From: Beaufortia kweichowensis
Taxonomy: Eukaryota > Chordata > Actinopteri > Cypriniformes > Gastromyzontidae
Length of the DNA: 64,000 nt
Reading direction: 5' to 3'
Assembly (NCBI GenBank): GCA_019155185.1
Contig: CM032813.1
Span: 11,864,061-11,928,060 of the forward strand
The stretch's first letter is position 1; the number at the start of each line of letters is the position of its first letter. Positions 52,691 through 63,924 of the stretch are shown one piece after another. Under the pieces are notes generated by a model. It was not told the DNA's origin. It saw only the letters and a program-made list of their open reading frames with translations, and ran no database searches. A program made the position numbers and the translations under genes.

Positions 52691-55425
52691 CAGCAGAGGG
52701 CAACAGGCAGGTGTAACGCTCGTGCAGAATGCTTAAAGCAAAAACATGACCTAGAAGAACAAGTGGAAAAATTAAGGAAGCAAAAAGAGCAAATGGATCT
52801 TGATGCTGAAAACATCTGTTCTCAAAACATTTGAGCAGGAAAATACAAAAGATTTGGTATCTGATGGAATAAAGTTTAATCTAAAAATGGTAAACACACA
52901 ATTATCAGCTTCAGTTCCTAATCCTGACTTGTGTTTACCAAATGCTGTTTAAAAAAATACCAAGGCTTACCTTTACAACAAACATCTCTGGATGATCAAC
53001 AAGATGCTCTAAATGGAATCACTTTAAATTGTGTACAACCTACAAGATCTGACTCAAACAGACAAGTCTCTAATGCAATCATTCTTGTTCAACACTAACA
53101 ATTCTTTAAAAACAACAACAAAAAATTACAGAATTATTGATTTAGCAGTGGAATATTATTGAAGGCCAGTTATCTTGCCCCATGTGAAATTCCTGTTTAT
53201 GATGGAGACCCTTTGCAATTCAATCTGTTTATAAAAGCTTTCCAGCTCTGTGTAGAAAAGAAAACGGATAACAAAGGTGATTGCTTATATTATCTTGAGA
53301 GATACACCATATATGCCACCTGAAAGAGGATATGACACAGCTAAGCCAATGCTTAAGCAGCATTTTGGGGATGACTACATAGTATCAGCTGCCTACACTG
53401 AAAAGATGCTCCAGTGGCATCTGGAGTTTGCAATGGACAATCAGGGCTGAGAAGATTATTGGCGCCCCCTACCAAACCTTCAAGAACTGTACACCTCCAC
53501 ACATTGTCTTAAATTATATGCATGTCTGCACATGTTATATTCTATACTGGAAACTCCTGACACCAAGATGAATTCCTTGTGTGTGAAAACACTTGGCAAT
53601 AAAGCTCTTTCTGATTTTTTATTTCTTGACTGCTGTTCACATTTCACACATTCAAGCAATTGTAGAGCTATTGATTGGTACCAATGCCTCTAAATTACTT
53701 GAACCTTGGGAAGTTGTAAATAGTCATGGAGACTGACCATATGCTATTCGGACCCTATTGAGGTGGGTTATTAATGGTTCTCTTGAAGGCAATTGTCAAA
53801 GTGAATCCCATACGGTTTCAGTGAACAGAATTGATGTGCAAAGATTGGATTGCTACTGGAAAAGCAATATCAGCATGATTTTAACGAAAACATGCATGAT
53901 AACAAGGCAGAAATGTCCAGAGAAAATATAAAGTTCATAGAAATAGTAGAAAAGTCTGCCTTTGAGAAAAAAGGATCCCATCATGCCAAACAATGTCTGC
54001 ATTCCCCAGCAACGCCTCATTGGAAAAAAGAAAAAAAATGAAATGAATAAGGAATTCCAAAAGGAATGCATACACTTTCTTGGTAACATGATTGAGCAAG
54101 ATTATGCTAAACAAAAAGGTGCCAGCCCTAACACTTGAGAAACAAGATGGTAAGGTTTGGTACATTCCCCACCACAGAGTGTACCAGTGTAGGTTCAGAC
54201 AAGAATCCCTCGCCTTTATGACTGATATCCAAGCAATGTTTTACCAAGTAAAGGTGACACGAAGACAAGGACTATCTTTGTTTCCTGTGGTGGCCTAATG
54301 TCGATATCACAAAAAATGTGAATATCTGAATTCAGAATGACAGTCCACTTATTTGGGACTGTTTCATCACCAAGCTGTACATGCTTTGTTCTAAGAAGAA
54401 CTGCACAAGACAATCAGCACATTTTTGATGAAGAGGTTCTCAACATTGTTTACCATAATTTCTACATGGATGATTGTCTGAAGAGCCTACCATCAGTGAG
54501 GAGACAATTCAGGTAACCAAAGACCTAACTGCCCTTTGCCATAAAGGTGGATTCCATCTGACAAAGTGGATTAGCAACAGTTGTGAGGTCTTGCAGTCTA
54601 TTCCAGAACATGACAGATCAAAGAATACCAGTAAACTTGACTTTGATTGTGATGACTCCAATGAGCTTTGTGACTCCAATAATGTTTAATTTCAAAATTC
54701 TCTGTAAAGAGAAAACACATAGTAGATGAGGAATTCTTTCAGTGATCAGCTCTGTTTACGATCCGTTAGGATACTTATCACCTCTAACACTTTCAGTTAA
54801 GCTCATTTTGCAAGAATTATGCTGAAGAAATTACAGCTGGGATGATGAGATTCCCTCAACTCTTGAGAAACAATGGATGAAATGGATTAAAAACTTGGAT
54901 CATCTGAGTGTTTTCAGAGTCAACAGATGCTTAAAGCCATATGATTTTGGGCCACTAGTTCAAGTTCAACTGCACCACTTCTCAGATGCCAGTGAAAAGG
55001 GATACGTCTTTGTGACCTACCTTAGATTGCAGAATAGTCAAAATGATATCCATATCTCATTTCTTCTTGGTAAATCCAGAGTGGCAAACTAGTTACTATA
55101 CCTTGCCTGGAGCTTACTGCTGCTGTCTTGGCTGTACACATTGATAAAATGCTCAAAACAGAACTACAGATTCCTTTAGCCAACTCTTGCTTCTGGACTG
55201 ACCAATCCATCCTAAAATATATCCTTTGTTGCATATAAACTTATCAGATAAGTTTCAGAAACAACATAATAGAAATACATCCATACCTTAGAAAATCCAG
55301 CAGATGATGTTTCTGGAGGAATGACTGTACAAAAACTCATAGCTAGCAAGATGTGGTTACAAGGCCCAGAGTTTCTTTGGAAACCTAAAGAAGAGTGGTA
55401 AAAACCACAACGGCGACGCAAACTC
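52691..55425 (+). mobile_element. BEL/Pao retrotransposon remnant
   Basis: Ordered plus-strand blocks in changing frames. They are a coiled-coil segment (KQKHDLEEQVEKLRKQKEQM, 52735 on), a gag-type 'VYDGDPLQFNLFIKAF' block (about 53195), RT (RQESLAFMTDIQAMFYQVKV at about 54195; HNFYMDDCLKSLPSV near 54450), the post-RT SVYDPLGYLSPLTL block (about 54750) and RNase H-like text (HHFSDASEKGYVFVTYL, 54970 on; 'CFWTDQSILKYI' near 55190). The YMDD box matches YVDD-type active sites of Pao elements. Integrase and LTRs are missing. Many stops. Confidence 0.75.
54092..55092 (+). pseudogene. BEL/Pao RT and RNase H segments
   Basis: Three separate frames (54092-54298, 54474-54689, 54877-55092) carry the RT palm start, the post-palm helix TKDLTALCHKGGFHLTKWIS and the RNase H entry. 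Each block is followed by a stop. The enzyme would have been about 700 residues; no frame reaches 75. Confidence 0.7.
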
Positions 55426-55654
55426 TCTACTTCAAGACGACGATGATCCAGAGTTTAACTACTAATTACTAATTAACTACTACTCAGAATGGAAGAGACT
55501 CGAATCAACAGTAGCATGGTTGTTAAAAATCAAGAGAGCTTTAATGAAATTAAGTTACAAGAGAAAACAATACGCTGCTATATCAAACGAACCCAATGTC
55601 ATAAAACTCAAACTGCAAAAAGTTGAAGCTTCATTAGGAAAGCAATGCTTGTCT
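55426..55654. other. Junction between BEL/Pao remnant and the gypsy gag
   Basis: Contains 'aactactaattactaatt' repeats near 55460. Nothing else recognised. Confidence 0.35.
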
Positions 55655-56555
55655 TTAAACCTTTAAATATATTCTTCTCTGCTCTTGGATGTATGGATCC
55701 CCTTCATTTGTATATGTGACCAAATTTAGAGTGTTACAATGGAGTAAAGCACTCACCATGGGACGCAGAGGACGAGTGGGACGTGCCGAGATGATGTGCC
55801 CGGGACCTCCACAATACAGGCAAAGTCGATGGGCTAGTCGTCTGTGCCGCTCAGTGAATGTTAAACGGGAGGTATCCACTTGCATTGGTTCGTGGGCTGG
55901 CTCTGGAGCACGGAGGCGGAGGGCGGTAGTGAGCTGCAGCTGACCCTGTTGTTCTTCGAGGCATAACTGCATACAAGTGGCGAAGCGGATGGAGAGTTGA
56001 ATAAACCGGTCGAGTCCCATGGTGTCATTGTATGCAGCGAGATGTAACCGCACTTGCGGATCCAACCCCTGATGGTAAGCGATGATCAAAGCCTGTTCGT
56101 TCCACCCGCTTTTGGAAGCCAGAGTCCTGAACTGCAGAGCATAATCGTTAACTGACATATTACTTTGCTTAAGTTTGTAAAGTCTCTCACCAATGGATGA
56201 ATTCCATGCGGGTTTTCCAAACACATCGCGGAAGTGCGTCACGAAGTCTGAGTAGGATGATACAACAGAGAGGTTCGGCCCATTGGAGAGCCTTGCCGTT
56301 CAGGTGAGTAATGAGGTAGGATACCTTAGATCAATCGATGGGGAACAAATGCAGTTGCATCTCTAGGGCCAGCGAGCACTGAAGTAGGAATCCGTTGCAC
56401 TCCTCCGCCGAACCAGAGTAGGGCACTGGATGGGCCATGGGACTGGTGAGTAGAACCGGTGAGGGAGAGGTGGCGGTGTTTGCGGAAGTGTTAATAGATG
56501 AAGCCGGTCTGGGTGTGGGTTGCTCGGTAAGTGAACGGCGTAGCGCGTCCACCAA
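55655..56555 (-). pseudogene. Gypsy gag with defective zinc knuckle
   Basis: 56555-56331 gives the N-terminus (VDALRRSLTEQPTPRPASSI, then PYSGSAEECNGFLLQCSLAL). 56242-55655 gives the capsid part (MTHFRDVFGKPAW, then KQSNMSVNDYALQFRTLASK) and a knuckle CLYCGGPGHIISAR, where the fourth ligand, normally Cys, is Arg. A break between 56330 and 56243 separates the two frames. Gag would form the particle that packages element RNA (family knowledge). Confidence 0.75.
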
Positions 56556-56606
56556 TTCCTGGAAGAGATCCGGCTGGCTTATGCTGTAGTATTAGGTCCG
56601 GTCTTC

Positions 56607-57014
56607 TGTTATATTACAGAAGGGACGGAGACAGCGGATCACAGGTGAGATGTTTATTTCAGACACAGCAGAGAAATAACTGGAAAACAGAAGAAACAAT
56701 GAACTGAATTGAAATGGTACTGTCCTTGTTAACTGCAGAGGAATAGAGCTGGAGATCGCTTGGAGACAGGAGACGAGGAGTTTGCTTGAAACAAACACAC
56801 TGGAAACACTGGGGCAATGAGCAGACGAGGAAACAGGTAAGTAGTCCAAGAGGTAAGCATGCAGGTAAGTCCTTTGTGCAAACGAGACCGGACAGTGAGT
56901 GAATGTGTGTGAGCATCTTTTATGTGGGCAGGATAACAATGTGCAGGTGTGGGTAATCAGTATTCGGGAGAGTGTTGCGATTGGGAGATGTGGGAGCCTG
57001 GCGTGTCCGTGACA
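56607..57014 (-). repeat. 5' LTR (408 bp) of the minus-strand gypsy
   Basis: On the minus strand it starts tgtcacggacacgccaggct and ends tgtaatataaca, with TG/CA ends. A minus-strand aataaa lies at 56653-56658. Minus-strand frames inside it are not genes. Confidence 0.7.
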
Positions 57015-57019
57015 GACCG

Positions 57020-57269
57020 AGTCTCTTTAGAAAATTTGGACTATACCACTCGATTCATATCCTAGTTTTCCAATCTCTTTATGAACTTTTTGAAGTATCA
57101 GTGTCAGTTGCAAAGGCAGTCAATGGAGGGACAGACATCTCTCGGATTTCATCAAAAAGATCTTAATTTGTGTTCTAAAGATGAACGAAGGTCTTACGGG
57201 TGTGGAACAACGTGAGGGTGAGTGATTAATAACAGAATTTTCATTTTGGGGAAAACTAACCCTTTAAAT
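57020..57269. mobile_element. Common fish DNA-element terminus (TTAA-ended)
   Basis: 'gaacgaaggtcttacgggtg' followed by 'tggaacaacgtgagggtgag' and ending 'aaactaaccctttaa' is the right end of a very widespread fish non-autonomous DNA element. The left end is missing, cut by the LTR junction at 57014. Confidence 0.6.
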
Positions 57270-57329
57270 GAGGTATGCGTGTATGATTCCTGGATTCTTT
57301 GATTAATTAAGAATAGAGTGGTGCATGTA

Positions 57330-57685
57330 TGATGTCAAAACCCCAGCCCCTGGTTCCCTTAAGATTTTCCTACAGGGTTTTAAATTTTTTAGTAAAATAA
57401 AGCCTGTGGTAAACATGACTGAAGGATACTTTGACATTTTTGTTCTATAATGTAAATTACACACACCAATCATGAAAGCGCACATTTTAAAGAAATTGTT
57501 CATGTTTGAATACATACATTTTTATAAACTAACTGGATAATTAAGTTTGGGATATGAGTTTGTGCAGTTTATGTTGTAGAACAAAATGTGAAAGTATCGA
57601 CAAGTTATGTTTACCGCAGGCTTTATTTTACTCATAAATTGAAAAAACCCAAATTAAAACCTCATAGGAATGTGCCACCTTTAAT
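57330..57685. mobile_element. Palindromic MITE
   Basis: 57380-57455 (ttttagtaaaataaagcctg ... 'gatactttgacatttttgtt') is the inverted partner of 57560-57645 ('gttgtagaacaaaatgtgaa' ... 'ttaccgcaggctttatttta'). Arms extend outward through 'aagattttcctacagggttt' and 'aaacctcataggaatgtg'. The centre is near 57500. No transposase. Confidence 0.65.
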
Positions 57686-58500
57686 ATTCTTGCTTAATAT
57701 GCTTTCATCTTCATTTTTGTGTCCTCTCTCTTTTTTTTCTTTATTTCTTTGGAAATGTGTTTAATAGGTTAGGATACTTTATAAAATTTCTCTTGTTAAC
57801 CATTATGCTACAACTTGTTTATTGTTTGGAAGACTGTATGTTGTACCTATTTGTAATAAAAAAATGTAATTCTGCGTTACACCTGCACCACTCTCTATGG
57901 AAGATACATGGGACATGTAGTTCTTCACTATGGGTATATTAAATATTATCAAATGCATCGAAAGATACATCTATGCTGCCTTCAAAAATCGATCAGATGA
58001 AGGTCATGAGACAGGAAGTGAAGCTAACATTGGATTCGGACATGCCTTGATGCCTTCCTACCTTGAAATGTATCCTCAGAAGGCAGCATTTTCCAGTTTT
58101 CGGACGCAGCCTTTGTCATACACCCCGCGAATACGCATGCGCATGACGTCACCGTTTTCCCAAATACGTGTTTTTGATTTTTTACACGGAGACTGTAAAG
58201 GCATGGTTTTCAAAACTCGTTTTCAGGCCCCATCATGCCGTTGTTGTGTCAAGAAACAGCCAAAACGCATACAAGGTTTTCCATTTTCATTTGTAAACGG
58301 TGTCGTGTAAACATACGATATCTGCAACTAAAATAAAAAAATCAAGAACAAAAAATGTCAGTAAAGCTATGAATCGTCATTAAAATTTCCCAATGGATAA
58401 AATAAATTGTACTTTTCTCCTGGGACCAAGACAGTTGCACTCTATTAGGCTTATGTCCAATTACTGGATACATGTCTGTATTTTCATTGTTACCCATGAA
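57686..58500. other. Intergenic stretch with small inverted-repeat remnants
   Basis: 'tgctgccttcaaaaatcgat' (57974) and 'cctcagaaggcagcattt' (58073) form short inverted ends. 58100-58310 ('gcgcatgacgtcaccgtttt' ... 'tttgtaaacggtgtcgtgta') is another repeat-like block. An open frame through 57930-58310 crosses these repeats and is not called a gene. Confidence 0.4.
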
Positions 58501-58523
58501 AGTCAGGTTTTATTAGTAAATTG

Positions 58524-59030
58524 TCAACTTATGTGCATTGCCTCTTGTTCTGGTTCAGTCAACGGTGTAAACGCAGTGCAATCAGCAGAGCTGGAGGAAT
58601 CGGTGGTGTCTGGTTCTTGGCCACCGCTAGAGTTAAAATCTTCCTCGTGGTTCGCCTGACACATCATGTTCATTTGGCAGAAATTCAGGCTGAAGTGGGA
58701 TACCGAAATTCTCGAAAATTCTCTCTTCCACTTGGATTCCAGTATCTGCAGATGCACATGCACAGGAATTGTTCCCTTTAGCTTTATCTGCATTTTGGCT
58801 TCCACTTGACCTCGATTTGTGACTGATAAAATGCAAATAATGCCTCCGTTTCACATGATAGTAAAATGAGTTGTACACTCGATATTCCTGAGTGCAACCA
58901 TCAATCCCACAGATCACATGAAAATCCGGGCTGGAACTTTGCACTATGCATGTGTTTATGTGACTCAGCAGAGCCCTTAATGACAATGCGGTTTCGCGGT
59001 TCACCGTTCACGGTTTCACCATTTTGTGCA
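58524..59030 (-). pseudogene. Fish multicopy C2H2 protein, divergent to the SAMD3-like gene
   Basis: The minus strand reads LSLRALLSHINTCIVQSSSP, then DFHVICGIDGCTQEYRVYNS and FYYHVKRRHYLHF. This is one C2H2 finger with Cys spacing four and His spacing four, with a preceding helix like half of another finger. A TGA stands in frame just after MVKP at about 59009. The acidic tail (QEPDTTDSSSSADCTAFTPL) lies in another frame from about 58660, so a frameshift is likely. Similar finger proteins occur in many copies in teleosts. Its start is about 270 bp from the divergent + gene, suggesting a shared promoter. Function unknown. Confidence 0.5.
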
Positions 59031-59270
59031 CTTGAAGGTAAGTGAGATTTAATTTAATTTAATTTTATGTTAATAAAACGGTTTAGTTTTGTATGGATGT
59101 ATGAAAGAAAGATATACGTTCTGATAATTAACGTATAAATAGTGCTATTGATGACTTTGTAGTCTTAGTTATTTGAAAATGACAGGTTAATACATTTATT
59201 TCATTCTCTTTTGATAATTGATGTCATAACCAAGTAAAGGTAGCCAACAGTTTTTCAATCTTTTTAATTT

Positions 59271-60247
59271 CCATTCAGGTGGCAATTATGGAGCAGCTTG
59301 ATTCAGTGACACGGTTCACTTTACAAGGTAGGCTATGTTTTAATGTCAGACTTTATTTTCATAGCTTAGTGCATATATTTTTTAGACATATTAGGTTCTT
59401 AACTAATGCTTTAGTGTGCCAGTCACATTTGTTTATATATTTCCAAACTGTCATTTGCTATTAACTTAATTGTAATAAAACAGTAAAAAGTGTGTACAAT
59501 TAATATGACAAAGGTAACGTTAGCTTTCTCAAATAGTTTTTGAGATTTTAGGGTTACAATGTGACAGTTCTTGTGGATTTAGTCTGTCGTTTTTTCGTCG
59601 ATGATGGTTAAAGCTGCAGCTCGTAACTTTTTTGTGTTCAAAATTTCAATAATGAGCGTACATCATGAATGCATTTTCCATTTTCGTAATCCCTAAATCA
59701 CAATGGTACAACTATATAACATATAAGTGTTTATATTGGAACTATTTTAGTATGGTTCAGGTCTGCGGAGTACTACCTGCGTGACTCGTCATAGACGTAA
59801 ACTGAGAGAAGTACAGCTACAATATTCTTCCGCAATGCTGTACTGTTTATTAACCGCTAGAGCACCGAAAGTTACGGACTGCAGCTTTCACATCATCTGT
59901 TATGACTCTTTGTGCATAGAAAAAAGTCACTGTACAATTATAATGAATACCAAAAATAATGAAATGTAAAGTGATAGACCTATTTCAAACCAAACTGGCA
60001 CATTTATGCAAGCTATATAAATAACTGTCCTAAAACAATGTTTCTTTGTCACATTACTCTTCAAATGAACAAAATTGATCTATGAAATACTTGTTAAATA
60101 TGTTTTTTAATCATCCTAGCTGCAAACATCAGCGCAGCTAAAGTTTTACCAACTTTGTCACGTGATGACATTCGTGATCTTTTCCCAGGACCAGAAAACT
60201 TTTTACGACGGAAAACCATATGGGAGACATTTCATTCTGACAAGGAG
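59271..60247 (+). pseudogene. SAMD3-like multicopy gene, first two exons
   Basis: Exon 1 (about 59279-59325) follows ccattcag and encodes VAIMEQLDSVTRFTLQ, ending CAAG|gtaggc. Exon 2 (60118-60247) follows 'catcctag' and encodes AANISAAKVLPTLSRDDIRD, then LFPGPENFLRRKTIWETFHS and DKE, ending before gtagaa. The rejoined codon gives Ala and keeps frame. The LFPGP phrase follows the pattern of the SAM-like N-terminus of the same fish family whose C-terminal exon lies at 49964-50268. Downstream exons are absent before the LTR element at 61011. Coding status uncertain; probably a broken copy. Confidence 0.5.
59610..59888. mobile_element. MITE in the intron of the SAMD3-like gene (279 bp)
   Basis: The left end aaagctgcagctcgtaactt and the right end, reverse complement of aaagctgcagtccgtaactt, form a 20-bp inverted repeat with two mismatches. 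The interior has no ORF of note. Confidence 0.75.
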
Positions 60248-60299
60248 GTAGAACTTTATTCAATTTTTCCAAAGAACAGTATGAATTTCAATGATCTAT

Positions 60300-61010
60300 T
60301 AGTGTCAGAAAAAATTAAGGTTATGTACAGCAATATTTAGGTAAATTACAAACAATCACACTTATTATCTTAATTTATAATGGGTTGTTTGAATAACAGT
60401 CACTGATCTATATAAATGACTGGATTGCTCATTGTGTTCTAAACTGGCATCAGGTAGTTAAGCTTCCGAAAGTGTTTGAGCGGCCATCCTACTATTCCCT
60501 ACCGACAGAGGGCATCATTGACTTGACCAAAATATTGACCTAAAATCACCCGTCTGTCTTGCACAATTAGTTTTATGATATATGTATGTAAATTACTTGT
60601 TACTCTAAATGTTATCTGTAATGTTCATGGTCTTTTTGGAGAGGATAAGACATATATTGAAATTATTAATGTGGGTGTGTCTACTGCACTCTTCCGACAA
60701 AAATATATTTCTTTATGTTATGTTCTGTTTGCTTTCCTCTAGTGTCCTGTATACCAGTCCTAATCTGTCATTTGTTACAGTTGCCTGGTAACTCACCTGT
60801 GACCAATTGGTTAATTGATGACACCTGAAGGGAGCCATTTAAAATCCAGGACACCAGCTTTCTCACTCTCTCTCTCATTTAAAATCCAGGATACCAGCTT
60901 TCTCACTCTCTCTTTCTGGTTTTGCAGTCAACACTGCAGTAGCATTGCTGCCTTTTCTACAGTTTGTAACGGCCAAAACTATGTTTTACATACATGACAT
61001 TATTGTGCAG
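60300..61010. repeat. Spacer with a 40-bp direct duplication
   Basis: 60841-60880 (aaaatccaggacaccagctt ... tctctcattt) is repeated from 60881 with few changes. A short frame at 60450-60540 (VVKLPKVFERPSYYSLPTEG) is not recognised. No gene. Confidence 0.6.
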
Positions 61011-61367
61011 TGTGCCCTTTAAGAAGCGTATAGTGTGTGGTGATGACGTAGACTGACTACGTGATTGTTTTTGTGAACCACCATAGATGGTAACTCAGCT
61101 CTGCCGTCCTATTATTTTTTTTTTTCGCAAAACCAAAGTTCAACTCTCATGTATGAGAGGAGCGCGTTGCCGTGCACCAACAATTAAATGTGTGAAACAG
61201 CAACTCTTTGTTTTCCATCTCTTTTATTTTCCTGATTCAACGAGGTATCCGAGCCAGAGTGTTACAAGTTCCCTTTTTCTTTTATAATTTAATAAACTTA
61301 ACTTTTGATTGGCAGACTTTGGTCTCTGTGTCCTTTGTGTTACTTCCCTAGAGTCAGGGTTGTAACA
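61011..61367 (+). repeat. 5' LTR (357 bp)
   Basis: Begins tgtgccctttaagaagcgta and ends gggttgtaaca, with TG/CA termini. aataaa at 61291-61296 gives the polyadenylation signal of the R region. The end is fixed by the primer-binding site three bases later. Confidence 0.75.
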
Positions 61368-61370
61368 TAA

Positions 61371-61388
61371 TGGGGGCTCGTCCGATTT
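61371..61388 (+). promoter_or_regulatory. Primer-binding site resembling tRNA-Pro 3' end
   Basis: tgggggctcgtccgattt matches the familiar TGGGGGCTCGTCCG proline-tRNA complement at its first 14 bases. It sits 3 bp after the LTR end, where minus-strand DNA synthesis is primed in LTR retroelements. Confidence 0.8.
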
Positions 61389-62224
61389 TGTTGGTAAAAA
61401 GCATCTGTTTTTTCTTTTGATACTTTGGAACTGTATGTTTTTATTTTTTATTTTATTCCCTTTAATTGAGAGCTGTTGGTGAGTATGGTTGTTTGAGTAT
61501 TTTTTTTTAATATGTGCATGAGTTTCCCTGGTTAGAAAGGGTGAGAGTTTCAGCTGGGTTGAAGATTCAATCCTTCCATCGGTTCACTCTTTTGTTATTT
61601 TTCCTTTTTTATTTTTGAGGTTATTCTGGGTGGAGGCTTGTTCTCTGTCAGGGTTAAGCAGTTCAGAACTGTGTGACCATTGATTATATGGCCTACAGTT
61701 GCTGAGTTTTTGCTTTTAAAAGTCGCCTGGTGCCTGGTACACCTCAGAAGATAGGAGTTAGAAAATGATAGGTAGGTATCCGGGGGTCTCGTGTGTTTTG
61801 TATTATGTTTGGGCTCAGCAACCATGCTCACTTTACACTTTGTTTATTTGTAAGGGACTGAAAGGGGAATACTTAAGGTTTTTTTAAGCATTTTTAAGGC
61901 ACTTTTGGTTTATTTGGTCCATGATCCTAACTTTAGTGTGTTAGCAGCTTTTGTGTATAAGTTCCTTTGTGGACTTTAGTGTAGACTAATGCCCAGTATC
62001 TGTCTTTAGATATTTGTGATTACTGACAAGTTGTATTAGAAAGTGTTTCATTGTCTGGTGTGAGTAATCTTCTGTGTTTGTAGTTTGCTGGGATTTTTAG
62101 TTCTGCTTCTGTGTTTAAAGCTTTAAAAGCTTTGTTTGAGAGAGCATGTTTGCTGCTTATTGTTAATTTTGTAGCTGTGCCATTGTGGGCCTGTTGTGTT
62201 GGCTGCACTTTAGTGTAGTTAAAG

Positions 62225-63120
62225 TTGAGTTTAGTAATGGCTTCTTTAGAATACTTTCTAAATGAACCTTCTGAAGAGTTACTTGAGTTCTTCACAAAGG
62301 ATCAACTGTTGCAGTTGGCCTCTCATTATGATATTCCCATCACAAGTAGTGAGAAGCGACTGAAGGATAGTGTGAAGGAAATCATTAGAAGTGTTTTGAT
62401 TGATAATGGTGTTTTGAATGTTTAGCAGGTTTCCCCACCATCCATGATTGCTCCTTTGTCTGATGCTGCAATTGAGCTTAGGCTCAAGGAGCTAGCTTTA
62501 CAGGAGAAACAGCTAGAGGCTAAGGAGAAGGAGAGACAATTTAGAGAGAAACAAATGTATCTTGAGCATGATTGGTTTCTTAAAGAATTGGAATTAAAAG
62601 CTGCTTCTGTAACTCCTAGAGGTGACGTTTCCCCATTTGATGTAGGTAGCCATATTAGGTTAGTGCCTCCCTTTTCTGAGAGAGATGTTGAGAGATATTT
62701 TCCTCATTTTGAGCATGTGGCAACCACGAAAATGGCCTAACACTGTGTGGACTTTGCTTTTACAAAGTGTTTGTGGGTAAAGCCCAGGAAGCTTATTCTG
62801 CTTTAAGCCTTGAGAAGAGTACTAATTATGATGAGGTTAAAGCAGCTATATTGAAGGCATATGAGCTAGTACCTGAAGCTTACTGCCAGCGCTTTCGTAG
62901 TTTGTCCAAATTTGCTCACCACACTTCTGTTGAGTTTGCAAAACAGAAGGAGAATCTGTTTGATCGGTGGTGTACTTCTCAGAAGGTGGAAAGTAACTCA
63001 TTTTGCTTGAGGAATTTAAAAACTGTCTGCCTGAGGTTGTATCTGTTTATTTGAATGAGCAGAAGGCAGTGACTTTAGAACAAGCTGCAATCTTGGCAGA
63101 TGAGTTTGTTTTGACCCATA
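62225..63120 (+). pseudogene. gag with SCAN-like capsid segment, broken
   Basis: The frame 62225-62425 starts MSLVMASLEYFLNEPSEELL and ends in TAG at 62423; the same frame resumes at 62426 and runs to 62740 with a charged coiled coil (LKELALQEKQLEAKEKERQF). After frame changes near 62738 and 62770 the capsid part follows: GKAQEAYSALSLEKSTNYDE, VKAAILKAYELVPEAYCQRF and, in yet another frame from about 63010, FKNCLPEVVSVYLNEQKAVT. The order of helices and the YxxRFR-type motif fit the SCAN domain ancestor in Gmr1-like gag (family knowledge). Confidence 0.75.
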
Positions 63121-63234
63121 AGGTAAATTTTGTGACAAACAGTTTCAGGGCCAGAGTAAGCCCAATAGGTCTCGGTTTGTAAAGTCTGTGCCCCTTGCCT
63201 CATCACCTGCCAAGAAGATGACTAATGATGGTTT

Positions 63235-63924
63235 GATTTCAGAAAGTGTTTGTTTCTATTGAAAGAGACCAAGTCATCTTATTGCAGACTGTCCTGTTCT
63301 AAGTAGGAAACTACAATCTACAAAAACGGTAGCTTTTGTAAGCCCTGTGCCAAGCCTTCCTCTGGCATCCTCTGATGCTAATGTTCCATGCAAGACCATG
63401 CTGGCTCATTATCATTTTTGATGAATGGTTTTGTGTGTCTGTCTTCTGAGCCTGAACAAAGACAACCTATCAAGATCTGGAGAGATACTGGAGCTTTTCA
63501 GTCTGTGATTCTTCGGGATGTCTTGCCTTTTAATGATGCATCAGCTCAAGGTTCAGAGATACTTGTCAAAGGTTTTGGTGGAGGATTTTTGTCTATGCCT
63601 TTACATAACATTAATCTCCAATCAGATTTAGTCTCTGGGGATGTTGTTGTTGCACTTTGTTCTCAGATTCCTATAGATGGTGTGTCCTTTATTCTAGGGA
63701 ATGATTTAGCTGGTGGTAAAGTGCTAGCTGTCCCGAAAGTAACCTGTACTGTCCACAAGTCAGATAGTCCAGATGAGCTTGAATTGACATTTCCAGAAAT
63801 ATTTCCTGTTTGTGCAACTACTCGTGCCATGTTGACCAAGAAGCATGTCGAAGGTAAGGTAAACCTTCCAAAAATCAGTCTGTTATTCCACTTTATGATA
63901 CATTCATGGCCCAAGGTGACATGA
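63235..63924 (+). pseudogene. Zinc knuckle and aspartic protease region, broken
   Basis: Near 63247-63300 the frame reads SVCFY, a TGA in place of the second Cys, then KRPSHLIADCPVL, so the CCHC knuckle has lost a ligand to a stop. From 63388 an open frame holds the protease: WRDTGAFQSVILRDVLPF with the catalytic DTGA at 63484-63495, flap-side GFGGGFLSMPLHNINLQSDL and the C-terminal ILGNDLAGG. The frame ends at 63924 in the region before the next pol domain, perhaps by a small indel. Confidence 0.75.

Larger units (their letters stand above)
55655..57014 (-). mobile_element. Ty3/gypsy 5' end: LTR and gag, minus strand
   Basis: The LTR is 56607-57014; gag follows at 56555-55655. The element is cut off after gag. 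The gene order LTR-gag on the minus strand and the gag type are those of the fish gypsy elements whose gag precedes a chromodomain-type pol. No second LTR is present. Confidence 0.75.

Noticed and set aside
56592..56939. 115-codon minus-strand frame
   Set aside because: It lies entirely within the LTR at 56607-57014.
57930..58310. 126-codon plus-strand frame as a host gene
   Set aside because: It spans several repeat-like blocks and MITE ends, and no family is recognised.
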